Shown here piece by piece: positions 11,415 to 20,432 of a stretch of 64,000 nt of DNA. The notes beneath the pieces were generated by a model. That model did not search any database. It was not told where the DNA came from and saw only the letters and a list, made by a program, of their open reading frames with translations. The first letter of the stretch is position 1. Every line of letters begins with the position of its first letter. Position numbers and translations under genes: made by a program. Source of the DNA: Knoxdaviesia capensis. Its lineage: Eukaryota; Ascomycota; Sordariomycetes; Microascales; Gondwanamycetaceae. Location: contig LNGK01000005.1 in the NCBI GenBank assembly GCA_001510575.1, positions 3,991,795 through 4,055,794 on the forward strand, given 5' to 3'.

Positions 11415-12199
11415 CTTAGGCCATAGGCCCACGACAAGACATGGCCTGCCAGGTCCGTGGGGGAGGGCCTCGGATGGAGTAGCCAGGCGAGAGCGGGAAA
11501 TACTGGATGCACACCCCCGATACCCCGAAGCGATACGACCAGAGAAGACGCCGGCGCGGACTTCCTTCACAGCGAGATAGATGCACATCGTTATTCTTTC
11601 AACAACACCGATATCCCCAACTTCACCCGTCATGAGTACATACGTGCTTCTTGAATTCTTGCTTTTTCGTTCAACTGCCAGCCAGTTTCTTGGCGTTGTG
11701 TCGACACTCTGTTGAGAAGCGACACCCGTTACATATCTACAGAAATAGACACCCCTTTCTTTGACCAGACGAACACATGAGATATGAAACAAGTCAACTT
11801 GCTGTTGTGGACATTTTAGATACTCGTAAACCCTCACACTAACGCCACCAATGCCACCAATCTACATATGGAAATCGCTTGAGATTCACATGCTGTCCAG
11901 AATGAAAGAAGGAACAAAAAAGAAATAGCCAACCGAAATCACCCGCTAAAGTTGGCCTGTGTCTAGACACCCACAACCCCCGAAACGCCGAAAAGAACTA
12001 AGACCCTAAACCAGTGCGGGTATATGAGTTGTAGAAGTGAAGACCCAATGATAAACCTAATAACTTCATCACAGAAGAAAGTGCCAGAAACGGAGAAAGA
12101 ACGCCCCCGTAAGAAGAAAAGAAAAAAAAAAGAGAATATTCCAGCCATGAAGTTTCGTGAGAAATGAGACTGGAAAGAAACCAGCCACTCGTAGGGTAT
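11415..12199. other. Convergent intergenic region RUB1 / Elongin A
   Basis: 785 bp between converging 3' ends. Several unconvincing short frames exist, but none has family-like sequence. An A-rich stretch lies near 12115-12135. I see no gene or repeat. Confidence 0.4.
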
Positions 12200-13393
12200 T
12201 TATTTCGGGTGTGTCATCGGGCGTAACATCTGGTATTCCCGTCGCTTGGGAAACATGCCCGGCGGGGGCCGGCGCTGGGGAGGAGTTAGATTCGGGGTCA
12301 AGGAAGATTCGGGTTTGGTGGGCGTAGTTGTAGTGGTGGCCCCGCTGGTTGTGGAAATGGGAGATATAGTTGAGGAGGATGGCGTTGGAGGGGACTTGAA
12401 TTTTGAAGCTGGAGGAGCAGGCTTAGGAGCCGCGACGCGCTCAGTGCGCATGGTTCCAGTCCATCGAGGAGCGCCTGGTTTTCCGGGAAGGATGCCACGG
12501 CGAGTCGGGTTCGTGACCGAAGTTGAAAGTAGAGGCTTTTCAGAGAAGCGGGAGGTAGGAGGATTGGGGGGAGAGGAAGCTGAAGGACTATCGTCACTAT
12601 CATCGATGATCTGAGCGTCTGGGTCCGCCTGCCACTTAGGGATCTCTGCCGGCTTGCGCTTGGGTCGTGCAGGAGCGTTGGGCGCCGGAAGAAGGGCTCG
12701 AGGCTTAGTGAGAACGGGGGGTCGGATGAGCTTCTGAAAGGAGACTGGTTCCGGCAGGTGGGAGTTGCGTTGCTGCTGCACCGCATATGCGGGTGCCCGT
12801 TGGATCTGCTCACTGACAGTGGGAATCCGGGGGCCGCGGAAGATAGGCTCCGGACGGGTCATTTGGCGAATCGCATTGGCCTCTCGACGGGCGAGGTTGA
12901 AATAGTTTTCGCCACGCTTCCGGACACCGCCGCCCGAAGCCGAGGTGGCAGACTTCTGGCCGCGACGAGCAGTGCGGCGAGTTGGGAGAAACCCCTTTTC
13001 CACGAGCATAGTTGCCGTCTTCGATCGCTCGTCGTGAATCTTCTGGAAGCTCGCCTTCATCCGATCCTGCGCAGCCTTGGAGTCACGCTCACGTTCAACT
13101 CGGTAACGCTCGTAAATTTTGTACCAGTTCGCCGGGTTTCGGGGAGCATAGTTCTTCGTCTTCCAGTCGTGGAAGTCGCGGCGAATTAGCTTGAGCCACA
13201 GCTCGCTGGTGTCGCCGACGAGCTGCGGCGAGTTCAACTCGACTTCGTGTAGCTGAAAAGCGGTGGGTATCGCGGACAGGATCTGTGCGATGAATGGGTT
13301 CGAGAACGGGAGGTCGGGGCCGATTCCAGTGAGTTCGTTGATGTGCCGGATGCACTTGCGCGCGCACATGGCGGCGAGGGACGAAGCAGGCAT
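12200..13393 (-). CDS. ELA1: Elongin-A-like RNA polymerase II elongation factor subunit
   Basis: Single exon of 397 residues from the ATG at 13393 (MPASSLAAMCARKCI); nine in-frame residues lie upstream. The first 100 residues match the Elongin-A domain: ARKCIRHINELTGIGPDLPF, a hydrophobic leucine-rich stretch (QLHEVELNSPQLVGDTSELW) and the basic segment LWLKLIRRDFHDWKT. The rest is basic and low in complexity, with a nuclear-targeting-like cluster (RRTARRGQK) and a Pro/Ser/Thr-rich tail. Known relatives (yeast Ela1) join Elongin C and a cullin to ubiquitylate stalled RNA polymerase II. Assignment rests on the N-terminal domain only. Confidence 0.85.
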   Translation of the reverse strand: MPASSLAAMCARKCIRHINELTGIGPDLPFSNPFIAQILSAIPTAFQLHEVELNSPQLVGDTSELWLKLIRRDFHDWKTKNYAPRNPANWYKIYERYRVERERDSKAAQDRMKASFQKIHDERSKTATMLVEKGFLPTRRTARRGQKSATSASGGGVRKRGENYFNLARREANAIRQMTRPEPIFRGPRIPTVSEQIQRAPAYAVQQQRNSHLPEPVSFQKLIRPPVLTKPRALLPAPNAPARPKRKPAEIPKWQADPDAQIIDDSDDSPSASSPPNPPTSRFSEKPLLSTSVTNPTRRGILPGKPGAPRWTGTMRTERVAAPKPAPPASKFKSPPTPSSSTISPISTTSGATTTTTPTKPESSLTPNLTPPQRRPPPGMFPKRREYQMLRPMTHPK

Positions 13394-14489
13394 CGTGAAT
13401 GGATTCGAGATGGGCGACAATAGAGATAGACGTTGTTGGGGGTTTGTGCCCGGTCGATTGTTTCTCGGCAGATGGCTTGAATAATGGAATCGAAAAGGAG
13501 GGAAGGTGTCTAGAGAGTGTATCGGAAGATCACAGGCTCGAAGATTAATGTTATGGGGTGGAAGAATGGTGTCCGTCGTAGAAATGAGGACGGGCGGGTT
13601 ACAGAAAAAGAAGAGGAAGAAGGGAAAAAAAAACTGAAATAGATGAGGGGAGATGGCAGATTTCTATATTGTGAACTGTGAGAGTAAAATTGTAGGAAGA
13701 CCCAAGGGTAAAAAATAAAATAAAAAAAACCTCTCCCCAAAAATGAGGCGCGAGTAAGTTCTTCAAGGAAACAACGAACAACGAAGGCTATGAATCATAG
13801 ACGATCGTTGCTGTTGTTAGCCGCCATGCTTTTAGGACTGACATGAGGAAAAAAAGAAAACAGACCGAAAAAGGTATGGGCTGTAGACGTAAGGAGGCCA
13901 CGAAGATAAGAAGAGAGGACACGGGAGATTTTAAAGATATATGTAACACGGACAAGATCGAGAAGAGGAGAGGTGAAGTTAGTCTTGCGCCTCGTCTGTT
14001 GCGGGCAGAACTTTTATAGTGAGGAGACGGTTAGGGTTATGCCCGAGTCCCGGATAATCCTTGGCGGAATCAATCAGGCATACAAGTGAAAGTACATGCA
14101 TATATACTTTGGGTCCGATGATGCTGACTACCAAAGCATTATCTGAAAGTCAACTTCACAAGCCAAATACATAGCAATCACAATCTTTTCTTCTTTATGC
14201 CCACCATAAACTGTTTACTCGTTTTCTCATTCTTAATCCCTCCACTTGCTCTCTCTCTTTCTTGTATCAATTTTTATTAACGAATCACCTAGGACCGGAT
14301 TGCCATTCACTTGACACCACGCTCTTTCTTATTTCTGCTCCGGCGCTTGTGACGAACGACAGCGCCTGAGTCTCGCTCGTGTCGTTCGTCGCCGTCTCGA
14401 TCGAGCCTGGTCGCAGTCGGCAGCCCCTCTCGTTACCCGCACGCACAAATCCAAAAACCGAATCTCCCGATACGACATTCCTGATCAAG
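13394..14489. promoter_or_regulatory. Divergent intergenic region Elongin A / TFIIF beta
   Basis: 1.1 kb between two start codons. The part next to Elongin A is strongly purine-rich on the + strand (13490-13990), meaning pyrimidine-rich in the direction of Elongin A transcription, as in many fungal leaders. A GTTAGGGTTATGCCC motif lies near 14029. The TFIIF side has CT-rich leader sequence at 14225-14275. No gene is supported. Confidence 0.4.
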
Positions 14490-15876
14490 ATGGCCGACGT
14501 TCCTATCAAGGCCGACCCCGACGCTTCGCCGTCTGCGACAACGCCCGCCGAGGACGACGACATCTACGAGGACGCTGGCGACCTCGAGTTCTTTGATACC
14601 TCAGGGGGCGGCCCGCAGTACGGCAACCTGTACCTTGCGCGCGTTGGAAAGGCGCTTTGGGAATCGTGGTCGAAGCTGGACGATGACGAGGAGATCGAAA
14701 TTGGCACTCTGCGCCAATGGTACGACCCTGGCGCTGGAGGTGGCCCTGCCGTGGTGAGTTTTCTCCTCTCAATTGGGTGTCAGGCTCTCGCGTTGTTGGG
14801 TGAATCGGAGTCCGCGATGGATTCCTATCTTTCTGGCCTGGACCTAACCTAACCCTGTCTCGGACCTTAGCCTCGCATGAAAATGCTGTTGAAGTCCTCG
14901 ATCCCCCAGCACCAACTTCTGCCCAAGGAATACGATTTGAACATCGCTACCAACGTCAACAACACCTACGTATTCTCCGAGGAGGACCTCCCTAGCTTCA
15001 AGGCCAAGTCGAAGGCGCGCGCAGACGCCGCCGAGGCGGGCATTCCGTACGCGCTGCTGAAGCCGAAGAACGAGCGCGATAAGGTTGAGAAGCCGAAGTT
15101 TGATCGCAAGAAGTGGCGGCAGCAGCAGCAAACCTACTTCCGCAAGGCCATTCCGAGTATGCCGCTGCCCCTATTCCTCTTGTCCCTGAGTTTATCTGGC
15201 TGTATTGAGAGCGACTGTGCTGACACTGCCCGACCCTGGCTCGGTTAACAGAGAAAACGAAGGTCCTCGGCCGGATAGCCTACGACCTGTCTTGTGCGCC
15301 AACAAACCCGGAAGAGCAGAAGCGCCTGCTCGCACTGCAGTCACACGACTCAAGCACAAACAAGGTCAAAATCCTGGACCGCCGTCAAGGTCATGTTCTT
15401 CAAGTGGGATCGAACCGGACCGCCGCCTGGGAAACCTCGTTCATCGTACGTCTTTTTGCAATCCCATTTCAGTCTACCAGCAAACCTGCAGAGAGCACTT
15501 TTCAGACGATGCTAACCTTTGACATTCCTCTTCCTCGCAGAAATCCGGGCCCAAGCCGACCAAGGGCAAGACCACCGAGCTCAAGGCGGCGCGGATCCCC
15601 GAAAACGAACTGCTCGATCTGCTATGGAAGGCGTTCGAGAAATACCAGTACTGGCCGATGACGGCGCTGCGCAAGGAGCTCAAGCAGCCCGAAGCATACC
15701 TGCGCCAGCTGCTTGAGCGTGTCGGCCAGCTTAACAAGACTGGCCGTTTCGCCAACCTGTGGTCGCTGCGGCCTGAAAACACCCGGCCGACGTCCACTCT
15801 GGGCGAGGAGGCTGCGCCAGAAGTTGTCGGCGACGACGACGAGGACGACGAGGTCATGGAGGACGTGTTGATGTAA
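14490..15876 (+). CDS. TFG2: Transcription initiation factor IIF beta subunit (RAP30/Tfg2)
   Basis: Four exons (14490-14753, 14871-15156, 15252-15445, 15541-15876) encode 359 residues. The N-terminal half has the triple-barrel dimerisation region (GNLYLARVGKALWESWSKL). A fungal-type insertion follows (FSEEDLPSFKAKSKARADA). The conserved RIAYDLSCAPT region leads to the C-terminal winged helix (ELLDLLWKAFEKYQYWPMTA then LKQPEAYLRQLLERVGQLNK). A short acidic tail ends the protein. TFIIF recruits RNA polymerase II to promoters and suppresses non-specific DNA binding. Donors GTGAGT, GTATGC and GTACGT and their AG acceptors keep frame throughout. Confidence 0.94.
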
Positions 15877-16461
15877 TTCCCGGAGCCGTGGTATTCTCAT
15901 AGACGACACGGATACCGACACGGGCTTTCTCGAATTTGTTCCTCCCCCACCCCCCTAGGGAACGTTGGCCAAGCGCACGTTCCAACTCTCAGCTCTCAGG
16001 CGGCGCAACACCATATGTGTTGTCCCTGGGACAGCCATGACGGATAGCTCCTTTTTTTTTTCTCTTCCCTCATTTTCATTCCACAAATACAGGTTCATAA
16101 AGGTCAACCATACATAAGAGTACATTCACGGCGCAATCTTTTGGGGAGGTCGTTATCACAGGACTGGGGCCTTTCCCCTCTTGGGTTTTCATAAAACAGA
16201 AAGATGAAAGAGAATGAGCAAGTAGCCTCTCTCTAGATTGTCTGGTTCTCCGGTTTTCGCTTTTAGGTTTGTGTTCTGCTTTCATCCGTGTGCGTTTATT
16301 CACTCCTCATATTCCCCGTTTCTTGTGTTTATTACCGATTGTTCAACCTTGACTTTGGTCTAGAAGACACCAAGATAGTCAGATCTAAAACTCCCATATC
16401 TGAGCCACCTCAGGAATAATGCCATCTATTTACATCCTCCGTTTGATCCGTATCACATGTG
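15877..16461. other. Convergent intergenic region TFG2 / HAD phosphatase
   Basis: 585 bp between converging genes. It holds a C-run (CCCCCACCCCCCTAGG near 15946-15958) and a T-run near 16053. No gene seen. Confidence 0.4.
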
Positions 16462-17385
16462 TCATGTCTCTTTAGACCCGGAAAACTCCGGCAGATGGAG
16501 GAAGTGTTCGCCAATCTCGTTGAAGTCCGTAGCCCAACACACGCCGTCAGCCACGCCCGGCCCCACCCGCGGCACCGACTGCCCGGCCACCAGCCGCAGC
16601 TTGGCCACCAGCGAGGACCGGTCGGGATCCTCGCACAGCGCGACGCCGCGCCGGCCCTCAAAGCACCGCAGATCGGTATTCGCGTCGCCGAAATACACGG
16701 CGTCAGCGCCGCCATGCGAGTCGACAATGCACGCGACCATCTGCAGCTTGTCGTCGGCGTCGATGATGGGGGCGAAGTCGTGGCGCTCGGGGATGGCCAG
16801 CACTGCGCCGGACACGCCACAGGCGTCGTTCGCAAGGATGCGGCTGCGCGGGATGTCGATGCCGGCGGCCGCCAACACGCCGCTGATGAAGAGCGCCGAC
16901 CAGCTCGCCGACACGATGTACACGGGCCACGCGCGCCGGTTCGCCGCCGCCACCAGCTGGGCCGCGCCGGCCCGCACCCGCACGCGCCCGCCTTTGACCA
17001 GGGCGGAGCCGGCGGCGGGCATCTGGCAGTGGAGTTCCGGGCAGTCGTCCTCGCACAGCGTGCCTGGCTGTCTGAGCTGGTCGCCGGGGGCGAAGATCCG
17101 CGATCGGTTCACGCGGTTCAGGGACGCGATCTCGATGCGGCGAATGGCGCGCTGTTCGGCGACGGCTGCGGCGTACGCGTCCGCGCCGCTTGGGGCTGGC
17201 GGCGCGGCGGCAAGGGTGTCGAGGTAGTTGCTGAAGTCATCGCCGTAGGCTTCGAGGATCTCTCGCCAGGCATCTGTGAGTCGGGCCTGGGCCGATTCCG
17301 GGTGGGCGGCGATGGCCGCTTCCACCACGAGAGATGTGGTGTCGGCGTCGGTTATGGTGCCGTCAAAGTCGAATATGAGAATCAT
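16462..17385 (-). CDS. HAD-superfamily phosphatase, phosphoserine-phosphatase-like
   Basis: Single exon, 307 residues, GC-rich. It begins MILIFDFDGTITDADTTS, containing the HAD nucleophile motif DxDGT (D6, D8). Motif II is the Ser in YIVSASWS. Motif IV is YFGDANTDLRCF. A small helical cap lies between (residues 20-120). The family dephosphorylates small molecules; the substrate cannot be read from sequence, and distant yeast relatives are uncharacterised HAD hydrolases. The region near residues 100-135 (GDQLRQPGTLCEDDCPELHC) is Cys-rich and not typical of the fold. I see no splice sites there, so it is kept as coding. Confidence 0.82.
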   Translation of the reverse strand: MILIFDFDGTITDADTTSLVVEAAIAAHPESAQARLTDAWREILEAYGDDFSNYLDTLAAAPPAPSGADAYAAAVAEQRAIRRIEIASLNRVNRSRIFAPGDQLRQPGTLCEDDCPELHCQMPAAGSALVKGGRVRVRAGAAQLVAAANRRAWPVYIVSASWSALFISGVLAAAGIDIPRSRILANDACGVSGAVLAIPERHDFAPIIDADDKLQMVACIVDSHGGADAVYFGDANTDLRCFEGRRGVALCEDPDRSSLVAKLRLVAGQSVPRVGPGVADGVCWATDFNEIGEHFLHLPEFSGSKET

Positions 17386-17982
17386 GGTGGATGGGCTGTG
17401 TTGGGAAAATGAAAGACCGGGAAAGTGAGTTCCCGGATGGGATGTCGGGAAGATGCAAGATCTAGCTCCGCTAGTGATAAGGTTTCTTTTGGGGTTTCTT
17501 TATCTTGGTTTCAACTAAGCCACCAGAAGAGAAGGGAACCCGGATCTTATGAAGTTGCTAAAGGCAAAAATCTCTAAGCCACTTATTGTTCATGATTTCC
17601 TTTGTCCATGTGATACATACCCTTTATTTTTCTGTCTCTTTGGTTCTTTCTTCTCTAGTTTCAGGTCGGTACATGGCACTATGTAAAGCTAGCTGCAATA
17701 AGGGCCCATAAAGACCATTGTTCCATTGTTTCCCTGAGCAAGCCTCTACCCTTCTAGAGACTTCTTTCTTACTCTAAGCCTTTCTATCTCGGAAGACACT
17801 GCTGCCGATTTTCTAACAAAAGACAGATCTAGACAAAGACAATGAGTCTCAACAAGGCCCCTCAATTCTCTATAAGAGATGTAACCCCCCCTCTCTAATC
17901 TTCACCTCACATTCTCATCTTCTTATCATCTTCTATCACCACTTCCAACCATATCAAGACCTCCATCATTCTTCTAGCCAGT
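17386..17982. promoter_or_regulatory. Divergent promoter region, HAD phosphatase / Cys-rich array gene
   Basis: 597 bp. The right end looks like a fungal promoter and leader for the + strand gene: a TATA-like element, then CT-rich tracts and CACC/CAACC-rich sequence up to the ATG. No coding content. Confidence 0.5.
17871..17878 (+). promoter_or_regulatory. TATA-like element upstream of the array gene
   Basis: TATAAGAG lies 112 bp before the ATG at 17983 and is followed by a pyrimidine-rich leader. The spacing fits a real TATA box for this gene, which is otherwise hypothetical. Confidence 0.4.
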
Positions 17983-18616
17983 ATGTGCTATCACCGTCGC
18001 ACCCTCTACAGCTGCAGCCACTCCGACTTCGGCCGGCTAATCCGGCCATGCGAGCTCGTCCAGCCCCACAACGCCGCGAGTGGGGCCGGTCTCTGCGAGG
18101 ACATCCAGGCTCACGTTATCCACACCGTCTGTGTGGACCGTGAGTGTCCGTCCTGCCAGCGCCTCGATGCGTGTGTCGGGAAGACCCGGGCATGCTTGAA
18201 CTTGATCACGACGGAGATGCGCCGACTGCATCAACCCGCTCGTCGGCGCCACCAACAGCCAGTTGGCGACTCGGAGACCTCCCGGCTTCTGCCACCGCCC
18301 GACATAGGGGCTACAGCCCATGACCGCTGGGGCAATGATCCTCCCGTCCTCGGCCACTCGCATACTACTAACAATATAGGTATCCCGTCTAACGAGCAAC
18401 AACCCAAAGCCATAAGCGTAGCGCATAGGCCGACTACACCTCAAGCTGGTATTCACTCTCTTCAAGGTATGCATCCACCCGGCCGGAAGTCTCCGCTAAC
18501 TCTGATCTCTTCTCTTCTCTCTATTCGCAGCTCGAACAACAGGCACTCCTAAAAGACACTCACTGCTCCCAGTGTATCGACGCTCCGTGTTCCCGCCAGT
18601 GTCCCACATAGACTGA
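17983..18616 (+). CDS. Small Cys-rich hypothetical protein leading into the intron-unit array
   Basis: Exon 1 (17983-18466) and the start of exon 2 (18531-18616), joined by GTATGC..CGCAG with a CGCTAAC branch, give 189 residues ending at TGA 18614-18616. The N-terminus (MCYHRRTLYSCSHSDF) and a second Cys cluster (VCVDRECPSCQRLDACVG) suggest a small metal-binding or disulphide fold of a kind common in fungal hypothetical proteins. The middle is Pro/His/Arg-rich and disordered. The end of exon 1 (PQAGIHSLQ) is already one copy of the array's repeat. Without splicing, the frame would instead stop at 18550-18552. Function unknown. Beyond the TGA, the spliced frame stays open to 19122, described separately. 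Confidence 0.55.
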
Positions 18617-19124
18617 TCTCAAGCTGGTATTCCTTCATCTTCCAGGTATGCATTCCCTCCAACGCAAGTCTCTGCTAACTCTGGATTTTCTTCTTTCTTC
18701 TGTATATAGATCGGTAATCGACGTTGTCTCATATGAATCGACCATATCTTTAAGCCGGTATTCATTCTCTCCAAGGTATGCATGTCCCCTACCGGAAGTC
18801 TCTGCTAACTGTGATCTTTTTTTTCTCTTTTTTCTATCCATAGCTTCGATAGTAACTCGTTCCATGTAAGCCGACTACATCTCAAGCCAATATTCAAGGT
18901 ATGTATTCCCCGAACACGCAAGTCTCTGCTAACTGTGGCCTTTCTTCTTATTTCTGTAAACAGGTAGGTCTAGCAGCCGATATCATCTCGCATAAATCGG
19001 CCATTTCCCAACTGGTATTCCCTCTCTTCAAGGTATGCATTCCCCGTCTACTAAAGTCTCTGCTAACTGTGATTTCTTTTCTTTTCTCCATTCACAGCTC
19101 CGACAACCACACTTTCCCATGTAA
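18617..19124 (+). other. Possible coding extension behind one in-frame TGA
   Basis: After the TGA at 18614, the same spliced frame continues open through the rest of exon 2, exon 3 (18710-18775), exon 4 (18844-18898), exon 5 (18964-19032) and into exon 6, ending at TAA 19122-19124. Phases change at each junction (2, 2, 0, 0), yet no other stop occurs. From the ATG this would make 272 codons containing a single TGA. It could be a decayed coding region, a population nonsense allele or a readthrough stop. The context TGA-T is not the well-known fungal TGA-CTA readthrough signal. Confidence 0.35.
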
Positions 19125-19231
19125 GCCGACAGCAGCTCAATCTAGTACTCACACTCTTCAAGGTATGTATTCCCCCCGAAAAGTGTCTCTGCTAACCATG
19201 GTCTTTTTTTTTCTAACCACAGCTCGGATAG

Positions 19232-19924
19232 CTAGCCGCATCTCAAGCTGGTATCTACTCTCCTCCAGGTACGTTTTCCTTCCCAAACGGATGTCTCTGC
19301 TAACTAGGATGTCTTCTATTATATCTACAGCTCCGATAGCCGGCATTGTCCCATATGAAGTGGCCGCATCTCAAGCTGGTATCTACTCTCCTCCAGGTAT
19401 GTATTCCCTCCCGAAAAGTGTCTCTGCTAACCAGGATGTCTTCTATTATATCTCCAGCTCCGATAGCCGGCTTTGTCCGATATGAAGTGGCCGTATCTCA
19501 AGCTGGTATCTACTCTCCTCCAAGGTATGTATTCCCTCCCAAACGGATGTCTCTGCTAACTTTGATGCCTTTTACTCTATCTACAGCTTCGACAACCGGC
19601 ATTGTCCCACGGAAGCCGGCTGTGTCTTTCTTCTCAAGCTGGTATTCTATTCTCTTCAATGTATGTATTCCCTCCACCCGAAATCTCTGCTAACTATGAT
19701 CTCGTTTCTTCTTGTCTTCTATCTATAGCCTCGACAGTTAATACAGGTACTGTCCCGCATCTCCCAACTACATCTCAGACTGGTATGACTTTCTTCAAGG
19801 TATGTATTCCCCCATAAACGGAGTCTCCGCTAACAATGATCTCGTTTCTTCTTTCCATTCACAGCTCTTCCAGCCGGTATTCCAAGAACCCATTCCCGAC
19901 TCCCTCGATATCGACGTTCCATGA
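19232..19924 (+). other. Second spliced open frame in the array, exons 7-12
   Basis: If introns 7 to 11 are removed, a frame is open from just after a TAG in exon 7 (19229-19231) to TGA at 19922-19924, crossing five junctions. It encodes repeats such as SQAGIYSPPAPIAGIVPYEV. It has no ATG at its own beginning. Exon 1 ends in the same phase that exon 8 requires, so a transcript skipping from exon 1 to exon 8 would be translatable to 19924. Whether such a transcript exists cannot be told from DNA. Confidence 0.3.
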
Positions 19925-20060
19925 CAATCTGGCACAACTGGAACAGCCCGAGATTTTAAATACAAGGTATGGTCCTCTATCCCCAAGTATCTCCGCTCAT
20001 TTGATGTCCCCAACAGCGGGACTGGATGACTGCTAAACTTTCATTTATTCTTTCACTTAG

Positions 20061-20432
20061 ATGTGTAGTTGTCGTCATAGACTCGAGCTTCTTGTTCTCC
20101 AAGTGATTTTCCAGTAACTTGTAGCTGTAACCTACGTCTATCCCATGTAAGCCAGTGAAGAATCTACTAATACGGAGCACTAAACAGATAGGGAACTGCA
20201 ATCTACGCCGTAGGAATACAGATACTTCTTTTTCTTTTTTATTGTTCACGTTTTTTTTTTTTTTGATAAAAACACTAGATACGGAGAGGTTGTCTCCGAC
20301 TTTGTAGCCCAGGTCTCTGTGATCGTCAACAGGATGAGTAATGATACAGATAATTCCTATGGTGAATACTGACGCTTTTTAGCACCAGAGACTGAGATAT
20401 GAGAGCCCTCATATTAGACAGGGCATTACCTC
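20061..20432. other. Intergenic after the array
   Basis: Between the array and the 3' end of the GH15 gene. It holds a T15-type run near 20250-20266 and otherwise AT-rich sequence. No gene seen. Confidence 0.4.

Larger units (their letters stand above)
18440..20060 (+). repeat. Tandem array of about twelve ~130-bp exon-intron units
   Basis: Each unit has an exon-like part (46-115 nt, most often 65-69) ending in a CTTCAAG or CCTCCAG type sequence, then an intron-like part. Intron-like segments are 18467-18530, 18646-18709, 18776-18843, 18899-18963, 19033-19097, 19163-19222, 19269-19330, 19397-19457, 19525-19586, 19661-19728, 19800-19864 and a final one from 19967 to 20016 or 20060. Eleven carry a GTATG or GTACG donor, a TCT(C/G)YGCTAAC branch block, a T/C-rich tract and a CAG or TAG end. 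The last lacks CTAAC near 20000 but has GCTAAAC near 20033. Donor-to-donor spacing is 106-179 nt, commonly 123-139. Units 7-9 are nearly identical, while the edges are diverged. The exon consensus reads roughly GIVPYEVAxSQAGIYSP. Confidence 0.85.

Noticed and set aside
11409..11837. 142-codon minus-strand frame after RUB1
   Set aside because: It overlaps the RUB1 last exon and shows no family-like sequence.
16459..17412. 317-codon frame opposite the HAD phosphatase gene, on the + strand
   Set aside because: It mirrors a GC-rich coding sequence. The minus strand carries the DxDGT and GDxxxD motifs, while this strand is only Arg/His/Ala-rich.
18901..19485. Unspliced 194-codon frame through the array
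   Set aside because: It reads straight through five perfect intron signatures (donor, CTAAC branch, acceptor), so the spliced frames are the better explanation.
18440..20060. Array considered as CRISPR or a simple satellite
   Set aside because: Units are about 130 bp with both parts related between copies and with splice signals; there are no short identical repeats with unique spacers, and the genome is eukaryotic.
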